Assembly: GCF_003946325.1 (NCBI RefSeq)
Contig: NZ_RHNT01000012.1
Location: 1 to 54,284, forward strand
DNA from: Companilactobacillus furfuricola
GTDB lineage: Bacteria; Bacillota; Bacilli; Lactobacillales; Lactobacillaceae
Direction: 5' to 3'
DNA: 54,284 nucleotides
How positions within the stretch are numbered: position 1 is the stretch's first letter; each line of letters starts with the position of its first letter. Of this stretch, positions 33,159 through 42,487 are shown one piece after another. Under the pieces are notes generated by a model, which was given only the letters and a program-made list of their open reading frames with translations, was not told the DNA's origin and searched no databases. The position numbers were made by a program, and so were the translations under genes.

Positions 33159-34187
33159 ATGTTACCTAGAAAAGTTTCAAAAGAGTTTATCGAAGGATTA
33201 CCAAAGTCCGAACTTCATGTTCATCTGGAAGGAACTCTAGAACCCGAACTAAAACTCAAATTAGCTAAGAAAAATAACATCGACATTGGCCAATCTACCA
33301 TTGAAGATGTTGAGGCAACCTACCACTACACTTCCCTAGCTTCATTTTTAGCAGTTTACTATCCCGGCATGAATGTTTTACAAACTGAATCAGATTTTTA
33401 CGAATTAGCAATGGCCTACTTGAAAAAAGCCCACGAACAAGGAGTAGTCCACACTGAAATGTTCTTTGATCCTCAAGCGCATATCATCAGAGGAGTACCC
33501 TTAAACTACGTGATCAATGGCTTTTATCAAGCTTGTGTAGACGCAAGAGCCTTTGGGATCGACGCCCAATTGATTATGTGCTTTTTAAGAGACATGTCGG
33601 CCAGATCAGCAATGGATCTCTTAAACGCCGCTCAACCATACCACAACAAGATCTTAGGAATCTGTCTAGATTCATATGAGCATCACAATCCACCATTGAA
33701 ATTCATGCAACCATTCAGTCTAGCTGTAGAACAAGGCTACCATATAACAATGCACGCCGATGTTGACCAAATAGATTCCATCGAGCACATCAAACAAGCT
33801 CTAGAAATCATTAATGTTGAAAGATTAGATCATGGAACCAACATTGTAGAAAACAAAGATTTAGTCGACTGGGTCAACCAACTACACCTGGGCCTAACAT
33901 CTTGCCCACTATCAAATGAATTGATCACCGACAATGATCTTAAAGGTGACGAGATCCTAGATCTATTAGACATCGGTGTAAAAGTATCAATAAATTCAGA
34001 CGATCCAGCTTACTTCGGTGGATACATAGCTGATAATTACTGGGCCTTAGCATCTGAATATAAAGTTACACCAGAACAAATTGTGCAACTTGCGAAAAAC
34101 TCAATCGAAACATCATGGATCAGCAAAGAACAAAAGCAATTATATTTAGAACAGATCGATAAATATGTGGAAGAATATGATGGCTAA
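33159..34187 (+). CDS. Adenine deaminase (adenosine-deaminase superfamily)
   Basis: Zinc hydrolase converting adenine to hypoxanthine and ammonia (or adenosine to inosine). LPKSELHVHLEGTL holds the first metal-binding His pair, HITMHADVDQ the third His, ERLDHGTNIV the catalytic His, and SINSDDPAYFGGYIADNYWAL the last metal-binding Asp. The sequences FFDPQAHIIRGV and SDDPAYFGGY are, in my reading, typical of the fungal Aah1-like adenine deaminase branch, not of classical adenosine deaminase, so adenine is preferred. The start at MLPRKVSKEF follows GGAGAG at 9 bases. Divergent partner is the purine permease. Confidence 0.85.
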   Translation: MLPRKVSKEFIEGLPKSELHVHLEGTLEPELKLKLAKKNNIDIGQSTIEDVEATYHYTSLASFLAVYYPGMNVLQTESDFYELAMAYLKKAHEQGVVHTEMFFDPQAHIIRGVPLNYVINGFYQACVDARAFGIDAQLIMCFLRDMSARSAMDLLNAAQPYHNKILGICLDSYEHHNPPLKFMQPFSLAVEQGYHITMHADVDQIDSIEHIKQALEIINVERLDHGTNIVENKDLVDWVNQLHLGLTSCPLSNELITDNDLKGDEILDLLDIGVKVSINSDDPAYFGGYIADNYWALASEYKVTPEQIVQLAKNSIETSWISKEQKQLYLEQIDKYVEEYDG

Positions 34188-34202
34188 TCGTTGATTTTAT
34201 GT

Positions 34203-34238
34203 GACTACTGACTTTAATTTTGGTCAGTAGTCTTTTTT
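34203..34238 (+). terminator. Terminator after the deaminase gene
   Basis: GACTACTGAC and GTCAGTAGTC form a perfect 10-bp stem followed by a T-run. Confidence 0.9.
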
Positions 34239-34558
34239 ATTGTATTGGAGTTGTGATAGAAGCTTGGGACGTGGTTAATACCCGACTCCAAAGCACAGGA
34301 TAAATTCGATGAACCAGTGCATTTATGGCGCTTATGTTCATTGAATTTAGTAGAAGTAATCCACCGAACAACTAAGCTAGGTAACACTGCCGCCCCAGCT
34401 GAACCCATATAGCGCTTCTAACGTCCAATTATGTTGATAATCGATATTTTTTTGAGTTCTAACGACTTTTATCCCAAAATCAATAAGACATTCTTAAAAA
34501 AATACACGATTTGGTTTGGTCTAGTTTGGTTTTGATCTTACCAAAAAGAATCAAAACT

Positions 34559-34978
34559 GAGATAGACATGTGAGAAATAGGACGAGCAAACAATGCAACT
34601 TGATCAAAATAAATCGGTAAAACTCAAACCAAGGTGGGATTATGTCACTATCTAGACGGAGAGGCCCGGGGATACAGACCTCAGTGGTGAAATTTTCTTG
34701 GCGACGAAGGAGCCTAGAGAAAGGTGCAGTTTTGAAACAAGCGAGCGCACCTTGCTCGATTGGTTCAAAATGTGCCCACCACGTTCCCGACCTTAGTTGT
34801 TCGGTGGCGTAGCCACCACCATAACCGGTTGCGCAAGTGCGTTAGCACTTACGTTCCTTTAGCGTATCCCGGGCGCCGGAGTCGGCATTGAACGTACACC
34901 CAAAATACTACCTCAACACCCCGCTAACCAAACAAACTAACACTAATCCATCAAAATAAAACGCTTCTGTCTGCCATA
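34559..34978. repeat. Family A intergenic repeat, copy 2 (inverted)
   Basis: Reverse-complement copy of 44699-45055, from GATAGACATGTGAGAAATAG at one end to CTGTCTGCCATAG at the other. It has an extra ~80-base inner segment (about 34790-34870) with its own inverted repeats (GGTGGCGTAGCCACC; GTGCGTTAGCAC). The stretch before it (34240-34558) holds further repeat-like sequence, including CCATATAGCGC shared in reverse with 54179-54188. I see no gene in the 850-base gap. Confidence 0.85.
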
Positions 34979-34991
34979 GATCTCTTACACC

Positions 34992-35026
34992 AAAAAAAAT
35001 AGCAGAGACCACAAAAGTCTCTGCTA
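34992..35026 (-). terminator. Terminator of clpL
   Basis: TAGCAGAGAC and GTCTCTGCTA form a perfect 10-bp stem; the minus-strand RNA ends in eight U. Confidence 0.9.
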
Positions 35027-35037
35027 TAAATCAATCA

Positions 35038-37137
35038 CTATGCTACCTTAGCAGCATTATTCTCGCTGATCACAATCGACCCATCAACCAGATCAGCTCT
35101 CAAACTCTTAACATCAAGATGGTCAAGATAAAATTCAGCAACCTTATCACGGATCTGCTGCTCAACCACTCTTCTCAATGGACGAGCACCCATAGCTTCA
35201 TCATAACCTTCATCGATCAACCAATCCTTAGCTTCAGAACTAATAGCCAATGACAAACCTTTCTTAGCCAAACTCTTATCTACATCATCGATCAATAAAT
35301 CAACGATCTTATGTAGATCACCTTTAGATAAGTGACTAAATTCAACGATGCCATTGAATCTGTTCAAAAATTCAGGACGGAAGTATGGTGCCAATTTATC
35401 CATAAGTTTCTCAGTTTTGTTATTTTCATTACCAAAACCAGCATTTGATGTGGCAATGATGATGGTATTCTTGAAGTCGACGACGTTACCTTGACCGTCA
35501 GTCAAACGTCCATCATCCATTACTTGGAGTAATAAGGTCAATACTTGTGGATTTGCTTTTTCGATTTCATCAAGTAAAACAATTGAGTAAGGATTACGTC
35601 TTACTTTTTCAGTCAAAGTATTGCCGTTGTCTTCGTAACCGACGTAACCAGCTGAAGTACCGATCAATTTAGAAACGGCTGTTAGATCAGAATACTCTGA
35701 CATATCAAGTCTAATGATGGCATCTTTACTGCCGAACATGTCATTAGCTAACTGCTTGACTAATTCGGTCTTACCAACTCCGGTAGGTCCAACGAATAGG
35801 AAACTTCCGATCGGACGATTGCCTTCATCAAAGCCAGCCCGATTCCGACGAATTGCCCGGACTACCATATCGACCGCTTTATCTTGACCAATGACTTTTG
35901 ACTTGAGACGATTTCCCATCGTCTTCAATCTTTGAATATCACTAGTACCCATTTGTGAGACTGGAACACCAGTTAATCTCTGGACTGCTTCAGCAATATC
36001 ATTGATCGTTGCTACTGGTTCAGTTTGCTTTTCAGCACCGTTAGACAATTTCTGTTGAATTTGTTCAATTTCTTTTTTCAAAGATGCTGCTTTTTCAAAA
36101 TCTTCTGTTGCAGCTGCTTTTTCCTTAGCAGTTTCCTTTTCCTTGAGATCTTTTTCTAAGGTCACCTTATCAGTCACCGGATGCTTAGCAGCCAAGTGAG
36201 CTGCTGTCATATCGATCAAATCGATAGCCTTATCTGGCAATGATCTCTGTGGTAAATATTGGACAGAGTAATCAACTGCTGCTTTTAAAACATCATCTGG
36301 TAATTTAACGTGATGATGATCTTCATAAGCTTTACGAAGACCCTTCAAGATCTCAAAAGACGATTCTTTGCTAGGTTCGTTGATAACTACATCGTTGAAT
36401 CTTCTAGCTAAAGCGCCGTCTTTCATAATAGTGTTGCGATATTCGTCTTGTGTGGTTGCACCGATCAAGGACAATTCGCCACGACTTAGTGCTGGCTTGA
36501 TGATGTCAGCTAAGCCTTTGCTACCCGAGTCATCCCCAGATGAACCGGCTCCCATGATCTGGTGGATCTCGTCAAAAAATAGTACAACATTCTTTGCTTG
36601 TTTTACTTCTTTCATCAAGTTTTGAATGTTTTCTTCAAATGATCCCCGATACTGTGTACCAGCTTCAAGTGCTGACAAGTCGATGGAAATAATCTGTTTG
36701 TCTTTGATAGCTTCAGGAACATCGCCTTTAACGATAGCTTGTGCGAGTCCTTCAACAACGGCAGTCTTTCCTACTCCGGCATCGCCGACTAAAATAGGAT
36801 TATTCTTCGTCCGTCTGCTTAAGATCTCAGCCGTCTCTTGGATCTCTTGATCACGGCCAATAACAGGATCGAGTTTCTCATCTTTAGCTTCTTGAGTTAA
36901 ATTACGTCCTAATTTATTTAAAATTCCATCTTGTTGTTGATTTGTTTGATTTACTGGGATTTGCTTACCTGCGTTTTCTGATTGATATTTAGTTAATTCT
37001 TCAGGAGTTAATTCATGTCCGTTCACAAAATAACGTGTACCTGAATTACTCCGCTCGTTCGAGTTCATGAATCTATTGAAAATGTCATCCATATTATCGG
37101 TTGAAAATGGATCGGCATCCCAAAATGATCTAGCCAT
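35038..37137 (-). CDS. clpL: ATP-dependent chaperone ClpL
   Basis: Hsp100 disaggregase with two AAA+ domains, active without ClpP. The start at [11 protein letters not shown] follows GGGAGG and gives 699 residues, the ClpL size. The N-terminus is short (MDDIFNRFM) with no ClpA/C N-domain and no zinc finger as in ClpE. First AAA+: GDAGVGKT (about 122), FFDEIH; the middle segment (about 315-365) is a UVR-type coiled coil ([20 protein letters not shown]). Second AAA+: GPTGVGKTE (about 450), [25 protein letters not shown]. No ClpP-docking IGF/IGL loop is apparent. It follows a small HTH gene by 13 bases and is probably controlled from its operator-rich promoter. Confidence 0.93.
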   Translation of the reverse strand: MARSFWDADPFSTDNMDDIFNRFMNSNERSNSGTRYFVNGHELTPEELTKYQSENAGKQIPVNQTNQQQDGILNKLGRNLTQEAKDEKLDPVIGRDQEIQETAEILSRRTKNNPILVGDAGVGKTAVVEGLAQAIVKGDVPEAIKDKQIISIDLSALEAGTQYRGSFEENIQNLMKEVKQAKNVVLFFDEIHQIMGAGSSGDDSGSKGLADIIKPALSRGELSLIGATTQDEYRNTIMKDGALARRFNDVVINEPSKESSFEILKGLRKAYEDHHHVKLPDDVLKAAVDYSVQYLPQRSLPDKAIDLIDMTAAHLAAKHPVTDKVTLEKDLKEKETAKEKAAATEDFEKAASLKKEIEQIQQKLSNGAEKQTEPVATINDIAEAVQRLTGVPVSQMGTSDIQRLKTMGNRLKSKVIGQDKAVDMVVRAIRRNRAGFDEGNRPIGSFLFVGPTGVGKTELVKQLANDMFGSKDAIIRLDMSEYSDLTAVSKLIGTSAGYVGYEDNGNTLTEKVRRNPYSIVLLDEIEKANPQVLTLLLQVMDDGRLTDGQGNVVDFKNTIIIATSNAGFGNENNKTEKLMDKLAPYFRPEFLNRFNGIVEFSHLSKGDLHKIVDLLIDDVDKSLAKKGLSLAISSEAKDWLIDEGYDEAMGARPLRRVVEQQIRDKVAEFYLDHLDVKSLRADLVDGSIVISENNAAKVA

Positions 37138-37150
37138 AAAATAGCCTCCC

Positions 37151-37372
37151 TCATTTGAGATAGTGCATCTCCAATTCACGAAGAACTCTCCACATTTCCA
37201 AGTTTTGTGCCTTGGCGATCGCATCGATATCTCTAATATTTAATGATGTCGCGGAAGATTGCTTTTTATTGAAGGATTTATGCAGAGTGGTATATCCGTA
37301 GCCACTTTTCTTAGAAATTACATAAATTGTTAAATGGTTATCCTTCAAATAAGATTTGATATCTATATACAT
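37151..37372 (-). CDS. Small helix-turn-helix regulator upstream of clpL
   Basis: 73 residues. [71 protein letters not shown] reads as a Cro/XRE-like DNA-binding fold: helix 2 [10 protein letters not shown], turn, recognition helix YTTLHKSFN, then a final helix. The start at MYIDIKSYL is set by GGAGG upstream. It has no other domain. Being first in a two-gene unit with clpL and preceded by three phased palindromes over the promoter, it is probably an autoregulator of clpL. It is not CtsR or HrcA, the usual heat-shock regulators. Confidence 0.75.
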   Translation of the reverse strand: MYIDIKSYLKDNHLTIYVISKKSGYGYTTLHKSFNKKQSSATSLNIRDIDAIAKAQNLEMWRVLRELEMHYLK

Positions 37373-37395
37373 GATTCTTATCCTCCACAAATAAT

Positions 37396-37444
37396 AGTAT
37401 AGCACATCTGTGATATATTACAAGTGTGACATACCACAAATGTG
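37396..37444 (-). promoter_or_regulatory. Promoter with three 16-bp-phased palindromic operators
   Basis: Three CACAnnTGTG-type sites lie exactly 16 bases apart (on the plus strand CACATCTGTG at 37403, TACAAGTGTG at 37419, CACAAATGTG at 37435). They overlap a minus-strand promoter: TTGTAA (37418-37423), 16-base spacer, TATACT (37396-37401). The arrangement suits cooperative binding by the adjacent HTH protein. Confidence 0.7.
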
Positions 37445-37519
37445 AAATAATTTTCTACTGTTGATTATACCTTAATTTGTTAAAATAAACATGTATCAGT
37501 CAAAAAAAGGAATGACACG

Positions 37520-39235
37520 ATGAAGGAATTAGCCAACAATATCGATAAATTATCTAAGATCTATGAACAGTTTGATCTACTAGATTTTCGATGCCACAAA
37601 GCACTACCACTTACTTTTAACAAGCAAGATAGTAAAGAATTATTACACCAAAACAAGCGACTTTATTTTAGCTATCGGTATTTAAATAAAGAAAAGACCA
37701 GACTGACCAACTTGATCTTAAACGAGGCCATCGACTTAAAAGAGCCAAATTTCCAAACGAATTTAACTCTTCATCCGGAACTGATCGAAAAAGCTTTAAA
37801 ATTAAAAAACATCGATGATAACCATAATGAAGAAAAGAATATCCAGCCAAAACGTAATCGTAAGATCAATAAATTAAAACATTTGATCGATTTGATCGCG
37901 GACGAAGACTTAGCTTTAAGTCGTGGATATCTCAACCAAATGAAGATCTTGATATCTAGTAACTTCCCTGCGCTCTCCCCTTTACGTGAGCAAAAATATC
38001 AACCAAAGGAACTACTAAATGATCTCACCTTTCGAACTGATCTCATGCAATTTGATTACGATCGTTACTTGTATGAGGATTTCAAGACCGAAAGTTTTCT
38101 AAAATATTTAATTTATCGAGAAATTAAACGGATCCCAAGCTTTGTTAAGTCTTTTGATGCCAGAGAATTGATCCCTGACGCCTACGAGTGTGGTTTTTCA
38201 GGGATCGCCTATGAAGTCGAGATCGATGGCATTCGTGAGTGCTACGTGACCTTTAAAGGCACTGAAGCAGACATGGACTACACTGAGCGATCTCGTAGTA
38301 AACGGATGGACAAATATATTCTTGAAGGATATAAAGACTGGGATTACAACGTCAATGCCATTCTAATTGGTAACAATATCGATCTTGATCAAATGGAAAT
38401 TGCCCGTGAATTCATTGCCTATGTTAAAGCTAATATTGAAAAGGACTGCAAGTTATATGGCTTAGGACACTCACTTGGAGGCCATTTCGTCCAAACACTT
38501 CAATTGATCGATAATACTTTTGACGCCGGTTATACAATGAACTCCGCCCCAGTCCAACTAAAACAAATCAAAACGATCAAGCCTGAACTCCTCTCCGAAA
38601 AGAATTGGCAGAAGCTTTTTAAAATCACTGAAGACAAAACCATCACAAAAACATTAAATAATGAGATTAAAAAGCTATTACCACGCGAATATCCCGAGAT
38701 AATTAATCAATATTTCGAGCTAGACTTGACCCAAATTTTTTACGAGCTTCCTTATACCATCTGGGTCGGACAAAAATTAGAATACAATTTGAACAATTGG
38801 AAATATCCGTTCAAGACCCATCCACATCAGTATATGGACATTCACGAGATCAACTCATATCAAAAATTCTTTGAAGAACTATTCGCTTACACCAAAGACT
38901 CTCAATCTGGCGCTCAAGTTATGAAGAGTACCTTCAATTTTGCCAAAGCCAGATTCAAGTTGCTCCGAGAAAACATCGATGATCCTAAAACTGCAAAATA
39001 TTTTTACGATTATGCCAACTATTTATATGAATCAGGGATCTTCAATGATAAGCCTAAAATAGTAACCGAGAATTTAAGTAAGGAGATCAGCGGCAGCGTT
39101 TGGAAAAGTTCAAAACGCGAATGGCCTTTCCTAAAAAGCTTAAATACTGACATGCTGAACTTAGCCATCTATTTCCACATTATTTATGGATCTCGACACT
39201 TTATGAGTCGAAAGCCGGTTCGAGAATTTAAATAG
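37520..39235 (+). CDS. Lipase-like protein with GHSLGG motif, function unknown
   Basis: 571 residues, no signal peptide or membrane helix. The N-terminal ~190 residues are charged and helical (KRNRKINKLKHLIDLIADED). From about 225 there is a lipase-like alpha/beta region: CGFSGIAYEVEIDGIRECYVTFKGTEADMDY, then KLYGLGHSLGGHFVQTLQLI (about 311-330) with the catalytic-Ser elbow, and later TMNSAPVQL. The C-terminal 200 residues resemble nothing I recognise. Similar long cytosolic lipase-fold proteins (DUF2974/DUF6792-like) are known in Firmicutes; the substrate is unknown. AAAGGA precedes the ATG. It stands alone, divergent from the HTH-clpL unit. Confidence 0.7.
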   Translation: MKELANNIDKLSKIYEQFDLLDFRCHKALPLTFNKQDSKELLHQNKRLYFSYRYLNKEKTRLTNLILNEAIDLKEPNFQTNLTLHPELIEKALKLKNIDDNHNEEKNIQPKRNRKINKLKHLIDLIADEDLALSRGYLNQMKILISSNFPALSPLREQKYQPKELLNDLTFRTDLMQFDYDRYLYEDFKTESFLKYLIYREIKRIPSFVKSFDARELIPDAYECGFSGIAYEVEIDGIRECYVTFKGTEADMDYTERSRSKRMDKYILEGYKDWDYNVNAILIGNNIDLDQMEIAREFIAYVKANIEKDCKLYGLGHSLGGHFVQTLQLIDNTFDAGYTMNSAPVQLKQIKTIKPELLSEKNWQKLFKITEDKTITKTLNNEIKKLLPREYPEIINQYFELDLTQIFYELPYTIWVGQKLEYNLNNWKYPFKTHPHQYMDIHEINSYQKFFEELFAYTKDSQSGAQVMKSTFNFAKARFKLLRENIDDPKTAKYFYDYANYLYESGIFNDKPKIVTENLSKEISGSVWKSSKREWPFLKSLNTDMLNLAIYFHIIYGSRHFMSRKPVREFK

Positions 39236-39236
39236 A

Positions 39237-39269
39237 GACGTACACTTGGAATCTAGTGTGCGCCTTTTT
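39237..39269 (+). terminator. Terminator after the lipase-like gene
   Basis: GACGTACACT and AGTGTGCGCC pair (GU and one mismatch) and are followed by TTTTT. Confidence 0.65.
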
Positions 39270-39406
39270 ACTTTAAATATTTACATTAATAAACATATTT
39301 TTAATATAAATAAATTGTTGTATAGGATTTGGAATTCAATTAAAATTAAACCATTGTTTATATAAAATAATACAAACAATCAATATAAAAATGGGGGATT
39401 AGAAAA

Positions 39407-40120
39407 ATGAAAAAAGAATCATTTTTCATTGCGGGTACAGCTTTATTAGCAACTGCAATATTTTTCACAACTGGTAATACAGTAGATGCAAGTGGGATTG
39501 CTACAACCAAAGCAAATGGTCACATTGCTCAGCTTTATCAAAACGATGGTTCTTTAGCAACTCGCGGATTGGCACCAAATACACCGTGGGCGGTTGGAGA
39601 AACGATTTTATTAAATAACGAAACATATTATCAAGTTTCGACCAACGAATACGTGGCCGCTTCAGATGTTAATTATGTGGTAGGGAACAACGACAACGTG
39701 ACTGTAACAGTACGTACATATAGTGCACCTGTTTTTAGCGATGAAACTAACATGCAATCCGGTAGCTCACTTCCATATAACACCTCGTATAAAGTAAATC
39801 GAATTGTTACAAATCAATATGGATTTACTTTCTATCAAGTTTCAGAACATGGATGGGTTCAAGCATTGACGGTAAATGCAAATGGAACTCCTGGAAACAA
39901 TGAACATATTGATGATTTTAATCCAATGAAATATTCTAAATGGACTGCATCTGCAGATGAAAATCGAGATGTTTTAGTAGCACAAGGTGCCGATGAATAT
40001 TTAGTTTCCCAGGTACCAGATGAATTTCTAGAAATGGCAGGAACAGTAACCAATCTGCAAGGTGGGGATGCCGGCGGATTCTACCGAATGGTACAGGATT
40101 CATACAAAATTAATTACTAA
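39407..40120 (+). CDS. Exported protein with two SLAP-like repeats
   Basis: 237 residues with a signal peptide (MKKESFFIAGTALLATAIFFTTGNTVDAS, cleavage about 29-30). Two consecutive modules follow: about 38-88 (GHIAQLYQNDGSLATRG ... TPWAVGETILLNNETYYQVSTNEYVAASDV) and about 96-153 (VTVRTYSAPVFSDETN ... LPYNTSYKVNRIVTNQYGFTFYQVSEHGWVQALTV). This is the S-layer-protein-A (SLAP) wall-binding pattern of lactobacilli: a 'W/Y-x-V' core, then YYQVSTNEYV. The last ~80 residues are acidic and unrecognised. Probably bound to cell-wall polymer. GGGGGA precedes the ATG. Confidence 0.75.
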   Translation: MKKESFFIAGTALLATAIFFTTGNTVDASGIATTKANGHIAQLYQNDGSLATRGLAPNTPWAVGETILLNNETYYQVSTNEYVAASDVNYVVGNNDNVTVTVRTYSAPVFSDETNMQSGSSLPYNTSYKVNRIVTNQYGFTFYQVSEHGWVQALTVNANGTPGNNEHIDDFNPMKYSKWTASADENRDVLVAQGADEYLVSQVPDEFLEMAGTVTNLQGGDAGGFYRMVQDSYKINY

Positions 40121-40170
40121 AAATATTTATATAATTTTTCATATCACTTGCACTTTAATACAAAAAAATA

Positions 40171-40213
40171 AAATCAATCATTTAATTAGTTGATACAATT
40201 AAATAATTGATTT
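40171..40213. terminator. Terminator-like inverted repeat after the SLAP-like gene
   Basis: AAATCAATCATTTAATT and AATTAAATAATTGATTT form a long AT-rich stem (one mismatch) with A- and T-runs outside, usable in either direction. A second small inverted repeat, GATTAC..GAAC with GTTC.GTAATC, follows at 40218-40247. Confidence 0.65.
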
Positions 40214-40308
40214 TTGTGATTACGTGAACCTGAGTATGTTCGTAATCGATGACCTTACATTCTACTTTTTCAATTTCCAGCTCCATGAAAGAATCAGTAA
40301 TAAATGTG

Positions 40309-40340
40309 TAAAAAAACGCCTGGAGCAAAAGCCCCAGGCG
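40309..40340 (-). terminator. Terminator of pgi
   Basis: CGCCTGGAGC and GCCCCAGGCG form a GC-rich stem with an AAAA loop; the minus-strand RNA ends in a U-run. Confidence 0.9.
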
Positions 40341-40358
40341 CAAAACAAAATTTATATA

Positions 40359-41699
40359 TTATAGACGTTTGTTTAATTCTTTACCAAGTTCTTCAAAACC
40401 AGGTTTGCCAAGTAAACCAAACATGTTCTTCTTGTAAGCTTCAACACCTGGTTGGTTGAATGGGTTGATACCATTCAAGTAACCTGAAACGGCAACAGCA
40501 GCTTCAAAGAAGTAGATCAAGTAACCTAAAGTAAAGGCATCTTGTTCTGGAATGTGGATACTCATAACAGGTACGCCACCATCGGTATGTGCAAGGACAA
40601 CACCTTCGTAGGCACGCTTGTTAGCAAAATCCATCGTCTTGCCTTCAAGATATTTCAAACCGTCAAGGTCTTTTTCTTCTTTAGGGATCTCAATATCATG
40701 TCTAGGCTTGTCGATCATAACTACGGTTTCCATCAAGTTACGACGACCTTCTTGAATGTATTGACCTAATGAGTGAAGGTCAGTTGAGAAATTAGCTGAT
40801 GAAGGATAAATACCTTTTTGGTCTTTGCCTTCTGATTCACCCATTAATTGTTTCCACCATTCGCCTAAGTATTGCAAGTTTGGTTCGTAGTTTTCTAACA
40901 ATTCTGTTGTGTAGCCTTTACGATACAAGATGTTTCTTGTTGCGGCATACTTGTAAGCTTCGTTCTTTGTAAGATCATCTGAAGTATAATCTTCACGAGC
41001 TTTAGCAGCACCTTCCATCAACTTATCGATGTCGATACCAGCAACGGCAATTGGCAATAGACCAACGGCTGAAAGTACTGAGAAACGACCACCAATGTCA
41101 TCAGGAACAACAAATTCTTCGTAGCCTTCTGCATCAGATTCGCTCTTCAAAGCACCTTTAGCACGGTCAGTTGTAGCAAAGATACGTTCTTTAGCGCCTT
41201 CTTTACCATACTTAGCAACTAACTTAGCTTTTAATACTCTAAATGCGATCGATGGTTCTGTTGTAGTACCAGATTTGGAAATAACATTGATACTGAAATC
41301 ACGATCACCAATTACTTCGATCAAATCTGCAAGGTAGTTAGGAGAAATTGAGTTACCAGCAAAGTAAACTTCTGGTACATCGCGTTCATTTTTAACGTTA
41401 TAAAATGATGAACTTAGAAAGTCAATTGCCATACGTGCACCGAGGTATGAACCACCGATACCGATACCAACAAAGACTTCTGAGTTGGATTGGATCTTCT
41501 TAGCAGCTTTCTTGATACGAGCAAATTCATCTTTGTCGTAATCTTTTGGCAAATCGATAAATCCACGGAAATCTTTACCTGCGCCAGTACCTTCACGTAA
41601 TTCTTTATCAGCAGCAGTTACCATGGCTTGCATTTCGCCAAGCTCATTTTCATGAATAAATTTGCCTAATTTTGAATCATCAAATTTAATGTGTGTCAT
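40359..41699 (-). CDS. pgi: Glucose-6-phosphate isomerase
   Basis: Interconverts glucose-6-phosphate and fructose-6-phosphate in glycolysis. 446 residues from [10 protein letters not shown], the length of Gram-positive Pgi. [18 protein letters not shown] (about 75), [19 protein letters not shown] (about 140, phosphate-binding), [44 protein letters not shown] (about 290), and [18 protein letters not shown] are family signatures. A GGAG site precedes the ATG; the upstream in-frame MKEKRR lies in the leader. Confidence 0.97.
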   Translation of the reverse strand: MTHIKFDDSKLGKFIHENELGEMQAMVTAADKELREGTGAGKDFRGFIDLPKDYDKDEFARIKKAAKKIQSNSEVFVGIGIGGSYLGARMAIDFLSSSFYNVKNERDVPEVYFAGNSISPNYLADLIEVIGDRDFSINVISKSGTTTEPSIAFRVLKAKLVAKYGKEGAKERIFATTDRAKGALKSESDAEGYEEFVVPDDIGGRFSVLSAVGLLPIAVAGIDIDKLMEGAAKAREDYTSDDLTKNEAYKYAATRNILYRKGYTTELLENYEPNLQYLGEWWKQLMGESEGKDQKGIYPSSANFSTDLHSLGQYIQEGRRNLMETVVMIDKPRHDIEIPKEEKDLDGLKYLEGKTMDFANKRAYEGVVLAHTDGGVPVMSIHIPEQDAFTLGYLIYFFEAAVAVSGYLNGINPFNQPGVEAYKKNMFGLLGKPGFEELGKELNKRL

Positions 41700-41748
41700 T
41701 CTTCTCTTCTCCTTCAATATCTCTAAAAACTAGATTAATCATTTTTCA

Positions 41749-42378
41749 TCATAATTTCAATTCTTTTATACGTTTTTTCACAATATGACAAATAAAATAT
41801 AACAGAAATCCGATTGCAGTTCCAATTGTATTACTTATGACATCATCGATATCAGTAACTCCAGTACTTAATAAAAATTGTAGTGTCTCGATCGACACGG
41901 AAACGAGAGCGCCAATAATGACTACATGCCAAAAGCCACGGTTTCTCTTGCCGAGTAGCGGTATGAAAATACCCATCGGGATAAACCAGCCAATATTACC
42001 AAACAAATTGTAGTAAAAATCAAGCGATGATTTGGCTCCTAGCAATTTAAAAGTTTCCACAAACGGAACCAAGTTAATATCAGACAATGGCCGATGCCAA
42101 TAAAATTTAAATTGCCACAAGAAGTACCCATCACGGAATACTGTCAAAAAGAATAGTAAGAAGACGTAAAATGCGAAGGTACTTACCCAAAACTCATGTT
42201 GAAACGAGGTCTTTTCTTTTTTGAAGCGGAGCCAAATAATTCGAAGAAAAATAAAAAACAACGTGTATAATATTGCTTTATCCGCTCCAAAAAAAGATAA
42301 TCGGATAAGAGGAAAATGATTAATTCTGGTTGCGTAAAGATTTGCTATATAATTGTATAGCGGGCCTAAAAATATCAT
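41749..42378 (-). CDS. VanZ-like membrane protein
   Basis: About 209 residues with five or six hydrophobic segments. The VanZ-like core is FFLTVFRDGYFLWQF, SDINLVPFVETFKLL, NLFGNIGWFIPMGIFIPLLGKRNRGFWHVVIIGALVSVSIETLQFLLSTGVTDIDDVISNTIGTAIGFLLYFI, containing the conserved Asn/Pro and EhQ/DiDDvi positions. VanZ raises teicoplanin resistance in enterococci by an unclear route; most homologues are uncharacterised. The start is set at MIFLGPLYNY because GAGGGA is properly spaced from it but too near the first ATG. Divergent from ltaS. Confidence 0.85.
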   Translation of the reverse strand: MIFLGPLYNYIANLYATRINHFPLIRLSFFGADKAILYTLFFIFLRIIWLRFKKEKTSFQHEFWVSTFAFYVFLLFFLTVFRDGYFLWQFKFYWHRPLSDINLVPFVETFKLLGAKSSLDFYYNLFGNIGWFIPMGIFIPLLGKRNRGFWHVVIIGALVSVSIETLQFLLSTGVTDIDDVISNTIGTAIGFLLYFICHIVKKRIKELKL

Positions 42379-42487
42379 ATCTTTCATTCCCTCTCAATTT
42401 TTATATAATGAATATTATACTTGCAATTAAATCGTTTGTGGATTAATTGCCCAATTTAATAAGTAAACTTTAACAAAGGATTTATAA

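Noticed and set aside
34214-34408. 64-residue open frame in the gap after the adenine deaminase
   Set aside because: It lies in repeat-like, GC-richer sequence, has no ribosome site and resembles no protein; it is best read as part of the intergenic repeats.
35038-37137. ClpE or ClpC instead of ClpL
   Set aside because: No N-terminal zinc finger (ClpE) and no ClpC N-domain; length of 699 residues and the short MDDIF-type start match ClpL.
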